Shown: piece after piece, positions 23,969 to 35,900 of the stretch
Numbering within the stretch: the first letter of the stretch is position 1
How the letters are laid out: each line of letters begins with the position of its first letter
NCBI GenBank assembly: GCA_037976565.1
Contig: CP137666.1
Coordinates: 58,026,740-58,090,739, forward strand
From: Mesocentrotus franciscanus
Taxonomy: Eukaryota; Echinodermata; Echinoidea; Camarodonta; Strongylocentrotidae
DNA length: 64,000 nucleotides
Direction: 5' to 3'
Notes under the pieces: model-generated
Databases searched by the model: none
Seen by the model: only the letters and a program-made list of their open reading frames with translations
Told to the model about the DNA's origin: nothing
Made by a program: the position numbers and the translations under genes

Positions 23969-26560
23969 CAATATGCTGCCTGGGTTTGGTATTAACCAGT
24001 CCTGACTAGGTTAATATCTACTCCTGATAAATACTATTACATAGGGGGTTCTGTTTATTTTCTCCTAATACATGAATGATCAGGGGAACAATTTATGTGT
24101 AGGAACATATTCCTCTTGCAGGTGGTCTTAATCTTTCAAAAAAGCTATTTTTGCCTTTTACGGGGTGACCATAGTAGCCGATGTGATGTGCAAAAATTAA
24201 CTTAACTGCACTTACAACTATATTCTATCCCGTAACACCTGTAGGAGGCCCCTTGGCCCCTTCAGGTAATAACTGTTGCCAATTTGCTGAAGGGAATCAA
24301 CATATTCACTGACTCCCTGCCTGCTAACCATATCAATTATCTACGCATAGTTTTGTGACATCCATGGGTGTACAATCAAATCTCACATGTGAGACAAGCA
24401 GCTCCCACCAATTGCAATGCATGATTTACTTGGTGTAAAAAAAGACATAACATCAGGTATTCTTACTCACATAATCACCCTTATTTGGTGAAATGGAAGA
24501 AGAGATTTAACAACACTGAAATGTGTGAGCTGTTTACATATGTAGAGTACCTGAAATGTAGCTTCTTCACAAAAACATTCTCCCTCTATTCATGCTGGAA
24601 AGATTGACATATCGCACTACACTACTAAAGCAAAGGCAGTATAGAATACTCCTAGCCATGACAGACATCTTGGTGTGCACTTGTACACATGAAGTAATGC
24701 AAGACTAGAAGTTCTTTTTTCACTTGCAAAATGCTTGCCGCTTGATGGGATCGACTTCTATCGCTCTACCCATTTCACTACAGTTTGTGTCCCTTCTCAT
24801 GAATAATATTTACATACACATGGTATGAACTGTCCCTTGAGCACTCTCCTGTCTGTTTTGTGCAAGTGCTATTTGCTCCTTCTTACATACATGTACAGGT
24901 GTTCTGAGATCTTAGTATTTTAAGTGTTACTTTAATAAAAATATGATTTATGATTTGTTAAATAATCAAATTATGTGTATCCAAAATTGACATTGATAAT
25001 AAGTAAGAAAGTCCATTTCACCATGCTTTTGACCAAACTATGGGAAATATCTGTGCAAAATGCACCACATGTGCAACAAGCATTCATATCAACATTATAA
25101 TCATTATTATCATGAAATATCAGATGGCATATCAAACTGCTTTTGTATGAGAAAACCCTCCCTCCCTCACCCCACCAAAACAAATAAGTGAAAAGAAAAT
25201 AATGGGGACCTGTGGGGCATCCACTGATTCGATTTACTAATCGGTCAAATTGAATTTCCAAATGATTCCACCCTCCCGTGATTTACCAATCTAGTCATCT
25301 TTCTATACTGCTCCTAAATCATTAAATTCTCATTCGGGGCAAGCGATGGCAGCACACACACACACAGACTACGACTCCCTCATCCTAAATGAAGAAGCCA
25401 CCTCATAGCATACAGAGAGCAAGAGCAGGGGAATAAAAGATCAAATTTGGAGCTGAAATTATTGGGCAGGAATGGGTGGCAATATGAAGGGCACCACTCC
25501 TACACACTCCCGATTGATTTTATTGATTGAAGGGGAGAAGGCAGAGCGAATCTTCTTCTAAGAGCGAGATGATCAAAGCAAGGCACAGTCTATACTCCGC
25601 TCTTAGGAGAAACATGTTTATATCAAAGTGAGAGGAAAATTTCACTTCAGAGAAATTCAGAAGGGTGAAGTAAAAGATTACAAGACAGGGTGGTTGATGA
25701 GGAGAGGGGGCGGAGGTTGTCAATTTTAACTCAAACCCAGTTTGACATGCTTGGCAGCAGATAAATGAAGACAAGATTTGGTTTCAACAAGGGATGGGTC
25801 TTCCATTCCTACTTATCAGATTTCCAGTGTGATAAAGTTCATATTTTTTGCATCCCATACAGTATAGACTTCTGAATTCTACACAAGAATGAATCCTCAT
25901 TTTGTTGATAATATCACCTATTCTATATTGCCTGTTTTATGTCAATTGCTGAAATAGCTTAAATGGAACAGATTGGTTTGGTTTTCTTGGACTTTCTAAC
26001 ATATGTAAGAAGAACATCAAATAAAAACTCAGACTGGGAACATTTGAACATCAACTGGTGACATTGAAAAAACATGACCCAGAATTGAATTCCATCTGAA
26101 ACCCTAGAGCAAACATCCAATATCGTGACCTCTATGAGAGGTCAAAGGTCACTTAACCCTTAACATATAAGGAGCTGAATACCCTTTGACAAAGCACTGG
26201 ATGTACTTTGCTCAGGAGTTCATGTAGTATTTACAAAGGATCAAAACCCAAACCAAACCAAGGTATGTCAGGAAATCCTTATTTTCATTCAAACAAAAAG
26301 ATTGAAGGACAAACCTTACTGATATGATCCCAAAGAATAGTCTTAGGTATTCTGTTAAACTGTAATTACCGTCCTTGATGAATTGTATTACATAGCACAC
26401 AAAACTGAAGTAGACCACCAACTGCATAGCACTGACAGTGTTCATCTCCCAAACCCGTAACAAGTACGGTTGATTTAGAAAAGAAAGCCGGGTATCCAAA
26501 CAAAGGTAACAGTCAGACCGCAGCGCTCGCAAAATCGCCCGTATTTATTCAAGTCGTATG

Positions 26561-26603
26561 CATGTTTTTGCTCCTCTTGCATACGTAATGAGCAAAAAAC
26601 ATG
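26561..26603. repeat. Short inverted repeat (hairpin)
   Basis: Left arm catgtttttgctc (26561-26573) and right arm gagcaaaaaacatg (26590-26603) are complementary except for one extra base. The loop is about 16 bases. Confidence 0.7.
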
Positions 26604-26892
26604 GCACAGTTCTCGTTCTTCTTATCTGCTCAGGATTCATTTAATGACAATGAATTTGTCATAAATATTGAGCCAGAATAATAAACATTATAGTGTACTA
26701 TTCAATAAGTAGTGAGTGATGTTTTAAAATGTGAAAAAACACGAAGAAAACTTGGAGAAAAAAATATTTGAAGAGTCGGATATTCATGTTAAAAACTCAT
26801 TTTTATCGGGGGTGCATCTCGTTAAATTTTGGCTTACCACATAATGTAGATATTTTCCTAACATAATATCATAGTTCCTATTGATGTTTATC

Positions 26893-26917
26893 TCAATACC
26901 AGTCAGGAACAAGCAAA
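26893..26917 (+). repeat. 25-bp direct repeat, copy 1
   Basis: A 25-bp sequence beginning tcaataccagtcaggaac occurs here and again, identically and in the same orientation, at 29905-29929. The copies start 3012 bp apart and their flanks differ. It sits between two CpG-richer patches of the same interval. Confidence 0.8.
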
Positions 26918-27817
26918 GTAGTAGCTGATGCATACTAGACTTCGGCGGAAAATTGACATGGCCGATCAGCGGCGTTTTGCGTGAAGATCAACCGGGGGAT
27001 ACTACGCTATATCTAGTTTTGCGTCGATTATCGATGTACTGTGCGGTCCAACCAGTCCGTGCGCTATACGTGAACACGCACGGAGGATAGTGTGATAGGA
27101 TAGGTGCTTAACCCCCGGACGTAGAGGCTTTGTATTGCCCCACATACTTACTATTGTGTATGATACTCGTGCGATACATAATAATAGAAGTGTACAGAAA
27201 GTACAAGTTGGATTCGGATATGCACACAAGTACACTCAAGTACAATATAGAATACCAGCTCTAGACTGAATAGGGGACAGAAGGGAGGATTTAAGTGTCT
27301 ATGTAGGCTATTTTCGGTCAGGTTTTGATATCATTTTAACAAAGAAGACACATTATTCTTTCTCAAATGTATATTTGTGTAAATACAAACTTTCGGGGCA
27401 ATGTGATTGAAAAATGAAAATATGATTGTTTCCATCCCTGCTAATAATTTTATGGTTGTAAAAGTTCTGAAATGTGTTTTTATATTTGTAAACCATGGAC
27501 TAATGAGAAGAGCCTTAAACAGGAATTTCTTTTGGTAATTCCCAGGCATTCAATGATGGTAATATTTTATTTGATAATTCTTTTGTGTAACTCCAGTTCA
27601 TTCATGTGTATTCCTGGAAATAAAATATTACAAAATTCTTTCCTTTATGCTCTTTTCTGTTTGTTATTTTGTTTTATAGTGACCCGCTGAATATATATAT
27701 CTGATAATTTATTTTCTGATTTTGTTTATGTGTTTATGGCCCTCAGATAAAAATCTTAGTGTGTGTATGTGGGCTGAAGGGCTCAAATAAAACTTATAGA
27801 ATTCTAATTTTCATCTT

Positions 27818-28236
27818 CAACATCATAATCACAATCATCATCGCCATCATCATCACGATCATTATCATCATCACCATAGCCATCATCGCCATCACCACCG
27901 ACATCATCACCATTATTAATTGCCATGATCACCATCACGATCACGACCAACAGCATTGCCATCATAATCACCGTCACCATTGCCATCATCATCACCACCA
28001 TCAGCATTGCCATCACGATCATCATCGCCATCATCATAATCACCGTCATCATGATCACCGTCATCATTATCATCACCATAGCCATCACGATCGCCATCAC
28101 CACTGACATCATCACCATTGCCATCACGACATCATAATCACCGTCATTATAATCACCATGATCGCCATCACCACTGACATCACCATTGCCATCATCTCCA
28201 CCATCGCCATCACCACCATCACCATCATCATCACCA
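27818..28236 (+). repeat. ATC/ATCACC trinucleotide array, about 415 bp
   Basis: Almost uninterrupted (atc)n with acc, gcc, acg and gtc variants. Longer sub-units recur, for example atcaccactgacatc at about 28096 and again at about 28168. Long open frames on both strands (His-rich, Ile/Thr-rich, Met/Val-rich) are a by-product of the triplet periodicity. Confidence 0.95.
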
Positions 28237-28416
28237 ACCTATCAACATATGTCAATGCTCGACTATTTACATTATATCACCTTGTGTAGGTACTATTTTG
28301 GATGAAATACAAATCTGACAAAATATCTTTTAAAAGATTGTTATTCTTTTTTGTTGGTATTATTTAACAGGTCTGTGTAATTTACATTTCTTAATCAACA
28401 TTCATGCTAACTAACC

Positions 28417-28444
28417 CAGAAGAAACCAGCTCTGGTTTCTTCTG
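28417..28444. repeat. Perfect 13-bp inverted repeat
   Basis: cagaagaaaccag (28417-28429) and ctggtttcttctg (28432-28444) are exact reverse complements with a 2-base spacer. It lies downstream of the nested gene's stop codon and could form a hairpin or cruciform. Confidence 0.85.
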
Positions 28445-28665
28445 AATAGCCTAGTAAACAGACAACGGTTAAACTAAAAATTATTGTTCACACTACTACT
28501 AATAATAAATGAAATAGGACTAGGAATAAAATTTCCATTTTTAATATCTATATTTTATTTATAAACTGACTTTGACATTTATGTTGAGACCATCACACGC
28601 ATAAAATGTGTCGCTGAGAATAAAAGTATTATTAGAAAAAATTGTTAAATTGTATAAAGGTTCAG

Positions 28666-29009
28666 TCAGTTTTCTATTAATATAATAAATGCTTTGTTTG
28701 TGTGAAGCTCCGAATACCACCTTGGAAGTATCAGAGATACAAAAATGTAATCATTTGAAATGGATTTTTCTTTTACTGAAAGAATAAGCTGAACAAAATC
28801 CTTCTCGTCCTTCTCCCAAACTCCCCGTTCAAGATTGTTTGTTCCTATGTGAAGCAAAACTGCATGCTGTCGAGTCTTCAAATAAAGGCATGCCATGGAG
28901 TCCAGCAAATGTTGATCCAGGAACTTGTGCAATGGAGACTGATGTGCGATGTCTGTGTCTTTCGAAAACTTTTTGTCAATGTTCCGCAAGTTTCGATGGC
29001 TGAGTGCGT
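28666..29009 (-). CDS. Candidate nested gene, exon 2: SGNH-hydrolase-like protein
   Basis: Proposed terminal coding exon of a two-exon gene. An acceptor with a pyrimidine tract (gttgttgtttttctgacag) precedes 344 bp that stay open to a TGA at 28666. With exon 1 the product would be 119 residues. The segment AVLLHIGTNNLERG resembles the GxND block of SGNH/GDSL hydrolases, and FVSLILPR resembles the following strand. This pairing is common in SGNH-like proteins, including ones carried by invertebrate transposable elements. No GDS nucleophile block is visible upstream and no DxxH block downstream, so the catalytic set is incomplete. It could be a short host gene, a captured domain or a transposon remnant. 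The 1058-bp intron carries an ETS-like ACCGGAAGTAG (minus strand, near 29770). Confidence 0.45.
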
Positions 29010-29904
29010 CTGTCAGAAAAACAACAACAAATGATAAGAAGAGGGAATATAAAATGGCTTAGTTCAATGTATGGGGATTTGAAAAGATCTGATCAAAGTA
29101 GCAAGCCATTTATGGTAGACAAAAACTGACTTGCATTCAAATTTATCTTTTAAATGAAAATAAATTACAAGTGTCAGATTCATGAAGTTTTCCCTTCATT
29201 TTTCCACATGTGCACAAGTTGTTAAATGTAAGTGTTTAACTTTGGCCTTTTGTTTTAATTCTGCTCTGTTCATTATCATAATACAACTCGCACAAGGGAA
29301 ATGCTGCTTATTTCTATGGCTGGTTGTAAAGTTTGAGTTGACCAGAAGGCAGAACCAAAGTTTAAGAATCCCTAAATTAATATAATTAATTATCCTGTAA
29401 TTTGTAATTTTAATAATATCCAGCTCAGCTCAGGATTCAAGTTCTTTACAATTCGATCACACCCTTGGCCTTGATACTTGTCTAACCATGCTTAAGCCCT
29501 TGGAAATATACTTATAAAACATATCATTTGATCTAGATTTATAATGAATAGCAATGACTAATGAGCAGTCGATTTATTTACATTGCTGTCGATTCGCGAC
29601 AACAAAAACTAAAAAGCTGACAAAAATATATACACATGGGACTACATAAATTTGTGCTGTATGCGCCACACAATGGCACAGCGACACACAAGACACCCGC
29701 CATTCCTGACTGAAAAGCCGTAGCCATAGCAATTTCCGCGGTTTCGAATCATTTTCCATCTACTTCCGGTAGATTTCCAAAATATAGTCAAATAATTTGG
29801 GCATATTTCTTATTCAAATATTACTTGCATCTACATGTTTTCAACATCAAACGATGGACTGGTTATCAAAGTCGACGTAGGATGCAAAAATTGAAATAAT
29901 ATTA

Positions 29905-29929
29905 TCAATACCAGTCAGGAACAAGCAAA
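29905..29929 (+). repeat. 25-bp direct repeat, copy 2
   Basis: Exact second copy of the repeat at 26893-26917. It lies in the proposed intron of the nested SGNH-like gene. Confidence 0.8.
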
Positions 29930-30067
29930 ATACGACACTATGTAATGAGTAGTTAATTTCGAGGACTAAAAACGCTCTTTTGTTTGCGATAAAAGTAGGC
30001 CAAAAATCTAATTAATTTGGGCAAATTTGGTGTCAAAGAACAGCGAAAATTTCAGAGATTGACTTAC

Positions 30068-30083
30068 CCCATGATTCCGCCAT
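30068..30083 (-). CDS. Candidate nested gene, exon 1 (start codon, five residues)
   Basis: Proposed first coding exon of a small gene inside the large CELSR intron, on the same strand. The start ATG lies in catcATGGCGGaatc, which resembles the YY1-type ATGGCGG element often found over start codons. The exon reads M-A-E-S-W plus one base (g), then a strong gtaagt donor. That single base joins in frame to the two leading bases of the acceptor at 29009. An alternative ATG at 30291 is open across this stretch in another frame (75 residues), but splicing it to the same acceptor gives a stop after about eleven codons. The phase match and start context are seen in the sequence; that it is a gene is inference. 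Confidence 0.45.
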
Positions 30084-30552
30084 GATGAATTGCACTGTAA
30101 GCCGTATGAGGACGACAAAATGATGCTACCAAAATCCCGTGGTTGGTCTCGTGTTTTACGAGAGCGTTGTAAGCGAGCTTTTCACCGCACGAGAATCTGA
30201 ATAAAAATTGCCGTACAGCCTCATTATCGCGCACGCTGCGGTCTGACTGGTAACAATGAAGAAGACTAAATCTATCTGCAGAACTCATCACTGATAATTA
30301 TGCTCTTGTGGAAAGGAAAATTAAATAATCACTAGACCTTGTTTATAAACACATACCATCTACAAGTACATGCTTGCACCATATTGTATGAGTACATATA
30401 GAACTCTACCCTTTTGAAACATGTATTTATTATTTATCTTTACAAATTATGTTTATGGAATAGACCACACAATTTTGTGACAAGTCTGACAACAATAATA
30501 GAAACATCTGCATCATAACGAAACTTAATAGGGTGAGTAGGGTGTGAAAACA

Positions 30553-31070
30553 CAGCAGGACCAGCCAACCTGCAACCCTATATGGTACCTAATGAAACCG
30601 ATCAGGATAACCCAACTCATTTCTAGTGACAGGTTGTTTTACTGGTGTTTGGTGGACTCAGTCAGGAGTTGTAAGACACTTGCTCCTGTTACAATTGCTG
30701 AGCATTAGTAATCTACCCTAACCGAATTTATAACTTTACCCTGGACCCAACATTGTACCTAACCCTAACATTTAAGCTAACCCAAAACCCAATTACAACC
30801 AACCCTATACTTTTGATAAAGTAAAGCCTGAAGCAACTATCATCGGAGCAAATGTCAGAGCACTGGACCCAGGACTACTAGCCAACCTGCAAATCTCAAA
30901 CAAACAAACTGAACGAATCAAAGAAGTCCCAAGCCAAGTTCTAGTGACAAGTTGTTTGAATGGCAGACTCGGGACTACTAGGTAACCTGCAAGTCTGAAT
31001 GGGGCATAACTGGGCCGATCAAGACGGCCCAACTGATTCCTAGTGACAGGTTGTTTGACTGGTGGACTCA
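30553..31070 (+). repeat. Three copies of a repeat of about 100 bp
   Basis: The order gccaacctgcaa, then gatca...cccaa, then ctagtgacaggttgttt, then tggactc recurs. Copies start near 30553, 30865 and 30965. Copies 2 and 3 are in tandem with a period of exactly 100 at the cctgcaa anchor. Copy 1 is separated by about 220 bp rich in ccctaac words. Confidence 0.8.
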
Positions 31071-31469
31071 ACATTGCCATCTGTTGCCCAGACCACTCTA
31101 ACATGCTGATCTCATACCAACCATCCATCAGAGTGATCGGACCATTCAGACAGAGAACACTGCAAGAATCTCAGTACAGTAGCTTCATAGCTTTACAAGA
31201 AACAGGTCTACTTGAAGGTCTCTTTAAGAAAGGTGTAACTTGTATAGCAATATATCTCATGACAAAACATGTAGCGAACTGAGGCTTAGGCAAAGTTTCC
31301 TCCAAGAATTCTAAAGCATGCAGCATCTAACTCTGTGAATATCATACAAAATAAAAACTGTATACAAACATGCATCACACAAGAAACATCTTCATATGAT
31401 ATTTTTTCTTGTGTGTTCTATCTTTTTACTACACCCTCAACATACATGTATGTGTTTCTATATCTTCTT

Positions 31470-31900
31470 TATATGTATCTCTGGTGTGAATGAACCCTGA
31501 GATGAAGAGAAAGAAGTGTTAGTGGTGGTGGAGAAGGATGTTGATTAGATGATCAGATTGAGGAAGGGCAGTAGTAGTAGGAGTAGTTTATTATAAGGCT
31601 GATTGATTATTGATATGAGGTGACATTCCTGATTATTATCATTCAGTGGTAATTATCATTATTTTCTTTACATCATGGTAGTTTAGTTTATATATAATTA
31701 TTACTTCAACTTATATCTATAGTGTGATTGAGACCCTGAGATGATGAGAAACCAGTGGTGGTGGTAATGGTAGTGGTGGTGGAGATGGATGATGATGAGA
31801 TGACCAGATTGAGGAAGGGCAGTAGTAGGAGGAGTAGTTCATTGTAAGGCTGATTGATTATTGATGGTGGTGTCAACCCTCATCAACATTCAATGGTGGT
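31470..31900 (+). repeat. Tandem duplication, period about 239 bp
   Basis: ccctgagatga (31495 and 31734), cagattgaggaagggcagtag and aaggctgattgattattgat occur in both halves in the same order. Confidence 0.85.
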
Positions 31901-32792
31901 GATCTTCTTTTAATGGTGAGGTTGATCTCTTTCCAATTACATGGTGGTAAACACAGCTAATATTTTGATTATTCATTGGTTTTCAGATGGCCCTAGTATA
32001 GTCTTTATTGCAATATAATTATTGCTTGAGGCTAAAAGGCTACAGTATAGGAAGCAATATCTTTCACATATGTCAAAACTTTGACTATTACTTTCATCCT
32101 CACCTTTACAAAGTTTTCTTGTACCTTTTTTTTCCAAAGATTTTTTAAATTTTTGTTTAATTACTTACAATTCAATGAGTGAAAAGAAAAATAAAGAAAA
32201 AAGAAAAAATAAAACCAGCAGTAATAGCACTTTAAATAACTGGTGATTTAAATCATGATTTCACAAATATATATAAATACTGAAAATTTGTTTGTTTTTG
32301 AATAAAATTGCCAATGTAAATCTAGATATAATTACCACTACTGTCAAGAAGTTTACATTTGGCTACAGGGTGATAAGTGCTAGAATCACATGTCACACAC
32401 CACACCATCTTACATTCCAAAGAAGATTGAAGAGATGGGAAGTGATGATGAATCAATTAGTTTCTAGATGACGAAGGAAAGGACTTGATCATTCACTAAT
32501 CATTCACTAATCATTGTATCGTGCATGTCACACCACACTAGACTAATGGGTTCTGCCTTAACTTAACTATTGTAGTGCTTTACAAGTTAACCAAACCTGT
32601 GAATATGACCAGAGAGATGACTCACTGTATATTACTGTACAACTAGAAATTTTACGACTTGAAACTTTCATGAATGGCCATTGCTACTGCAAGAAATGTT
32701 TTGTGAATTAAAAAAAAATTGGTGTTGTGTCGATTGTGATTCACTTATTTTGTGGCATGAAACTTTCAAGAATCTGTGAAATTCACAAACAT

Positions 32793-32904
32793 TTAATAAT
32801 AATAATAATAATAATGTCAACTTATAAAGCGCACATATCCATTCTAAAAGACTGCTCAAAGCGCTCAAAAGACTGCTCAAGGCGCTCAGAAGACTGCTCA
32901 ATGC
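32793..32904 (+). repeat. (AAT)n followed by 21-bp tandem units
   Basis: About seven aat repeats lead into gtcaacttataaagcgcaca, then 2.8 copies of a 21-bp unit (aaaagactgctcaaagcgctc, from 32846). The (aat)n plus ataaagcgc junction resembles the tail of repeats common in marine invertebrates. Confidence 0.75.
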
Positions 32905-35900
32905 ATGCAAAGTTTCTGGTTGGACAGTATTTGTACTTTGTAGTTAATATAGTTAGTTTTATAGTATCCATAATTCATTGTAATGATTGACATTTGCCCC
33001 TGGATTTGAAGTGCCAATCTGTTTGACTAATATTCACTAGGTTGACTTCTATTTTGACTACACTCGGGGCAAGAAGAGGTCACCAATTTCTTTCATTTTC
33101 TATGGCAGGCTCATTCATTTCATTTTCCTTGTTCACAAATTACGAGGTGACAAAGTATAGCTCTGTTTTACTCAAATCGATTTAATCCTCACACAACGCG
33201 CTGCTAAAGAACTCTTCAAATGAGTGTGATGAATTAAAGAAACATGTCACTAAACTCGACTTATTACACGATTCATAATGAAACTCAGCAGGTAAGCGAA
33301 ACTGATGTGGAACAAATCACAACAAAGTGGGCAAAACTGCCTCCGTCCCTATCGCCTTTTCTATACCAACTGTTTACATCTCCTCCTATCTGAAAGGAAA
33401 CTCACCTCAACCAGAGGGTGAACTTATTACAGACCTTGCAAACCAGCAGGAATTTTCTTTTCTCTCTTTCAAAGGAACAAAACACTTTGAGGAGAGATTG
33501 AAAGAGAGAAAGGTGGAGGGCAGATTATCCTGGCAAGCGGGGGAACAATTCAAGATGCCATTCAAAAACCTGTTTTATTGACAAAAACAGGACTGCACTT
33601 TGAGGGCATGGAGGATATAATTTCAAGAATGGCTGAAAGTCTTTGGGATTATATTTGAAATGGCTTCAGGTTGGTGCATGATGGGATTGGGACATTGAAT
33701 GCCTTTCCAATCCAAAATGAGGAATTCTGAAGTAGGAATTTATGGTGTATTTATAAGTCTACTCACTCTTCTTTTGTAGAAGTAGTGATTGGCTGACTAC
33801 AAAAGGAACAGCTGATTTCAAACAGTTAAGTGCCCATATTTTGAATGGTAGAACCATCACACATGTACACGTAATGTTTACCCATTTCCAAACTAATGAC
33901 TTTGCAGATTTTTTCTGTGGAACTTTATTCTTCTTTGTACATTATTCCCTTTCACCCGCATTTTTTCTGATTCATATAATTCCTCTTTCTTATTTCCTTC
34001 CCTTAGGGATACATCAATATCGATTTGCCATCCCATACCCAGGAGAGAAATGTGAGGGCTGCAGGGATTAAATGTAATTGCCAATTTGCTATTGTTGTAT
34101 CAAAGTCTGTGTATGAAAGCAGTGCATGCTCTATAGCTATCAGAGAACAACTGTACATGCACTTGAAATTCATTGATGAGGGCAATTACAGTTCATAACC
34201 ATGATAGAGAGCACTGAAGAAATGGATCATCATTTATTATTCAGCACTAAGCCAAGATGTCACATCCCCTCACCGCATAAGCAAAGCTTCTAAGAGCACA
34301 CTCCCGCAAAACATGGCAGCATGAATATGTAACGGAGAGGATAGAAAGGTGATAGCTAGCGTCCATCAAACCTGTCCAGCAGTGCCTCCCAGTTTCCCCA
34401 TGCTTGGTCTACATCAATGCTCTGTAGCGATCAATGCTCTACACCATGCTGAGCCTTTGGGGATGAGCTGTTTTTCTTCAATGAAAATGCTGCAGAAGTT
34501 CACCGAAGTGCCATCTTCTGCTGCATAGTCTCCCTTCCACAAACCAGTTGTTTTCTTATTTCATGATATACATGTTGAAAACATCCAGGTTGATTAGATT
34601 GAGATCTACATTGATAAGTATTATTTGTTGCATGCATAGGCCTATACAGTTTAAGGGTTTTTGATTAGTCACAGTAATTACTGAAATCATGAGGCTCCTG
34701 CATCCTAGATGAAAATATATTCTTAGTCTGGCAAAATATTCAGATGAGACACTACATGATGAATCCCCATGCAAATATAGAAAAAATATTCTCATTACCC
34801 AATTTGTATGAAAATAAAGTCTCTTTTATTCTGATTTGCAGAATTAGCATGCAAGTTGACAAGGACTACAAATTACATGTAACTTTATATTTAGAAGATC
34901 AATCTTTTGAACACTGAAAAAGCATCAAATGTAAAGTGTCCCTTAAAATATATTTACATAGTATGTTAGAGCTACAAATTTGACCACAAATGCACCAATA
35001 AATGCCTTATTCCAAGACTAGCACTGGAGCAGCAGGAGGTGCGAAGTCTCCCTTGCTCAACCTTCATATTCAAAGAGGGCTCCCCGCTGCTCCTCCAAGC
35101 ACACACATATTTGTTGGTCTGACTGTGTTCTATTTGTATGTTGGCATGTTGTAGCATGCATCCCATTTGTGAACCTGTGTCAATCAAGCTGTGAAGCTTT
35201 ACCTGGCTTTTCATTGCAGTCAAGTGAACACATGGCCCATGCATGGACTCTTTTTACCATTTCAAATTCAGAGTTCAGACGAATACAAGCATTGTCTGAT
35301 ATTTTCAGTTTGATGTTTCTTTTAAAGATCTTGTTAAAAACAATTGACTTTTCCTAAAGACAAGTGGGGGTAGGCCTACAGTTTGGGCTACAGTTAATAA
35401 AGATACATTTATAAAGAGCTAGAGGAAAGACAAAAAAAGCATTGAAATACAAGAAAAAGACAGATAGATACAGGAAGAGAGAGTTAGAGAGAGAAAAGCT
35501 AATCTATCTAAAGAAGATAGGAAGACATTTTAGCAAAGCCGAAATCCGACAGACAGTTCCATACATGTAAAGCCATCTCAAAATTACAAGAAATAATCAC
35601 AATTCAATATCAACGTTCCTTGCGAGGGCGATAGAGTCTCTTCACTGATCTGGATGAAATGGATGTAGTCCACTTAGCACGCAATTCAATTTACAACAGG
35701 CCTCAGGGTTTGGGGGTTCAAGCATCCATTATCACAGAGAGAGGAACCAATTCATCTAATATTCCAACACAGAGGTCAATGTGTGGGCACACAGTGACAG
35801 CAATCCTTCACATCACATACGCATCATTGGTTTGAATTTCCAAATGAATATTAGTTGAATTATCAGTTATTGTAAATGTGATTAACAAAATGTGGAACTC

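Larger units (their letters stand above)
26506..30254. mobile_element. Candidate 3.7-kb unit bounded by inverted repeats, containing the SGNH-like gene
   Basis: The left end reads gtaacagtcagaccgcagcg (26506-26525). Its near-exact reverse complement, cgctgcggtctgactggtaac, is at 30234-30254. A 15-bp core is identical, and the similarity weakly continues inward. The interval contains the SGNH-like exons, a 25-bp direct repeat, the ATC array and a hairpin at 26561-26603. No target-site duplication or transposase was found. The right repeat lies about 150 bp upstream of the proposed start codon, so it could equally be a duplicated promoter element. Confidence 0.3.

Noticed and set aside
27759..28137. 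Long His-rich, Ile/Thr-rich and Met/Val-rich open frames
   Set aside because: They all arise from the ATC triplet array, are open in several frames and both strands at once, and have no splice context.
30064..30291. 75-residue open frame starting at an ATG at 30291 on the minus strand
   Set aside because: Spliced at the gtaagt donor to the only good downstream acceptor it runs into a stop after about eleven codons. The shorter ATGGCGG start fits the phase, so the longer frame is more likely 5' leader.
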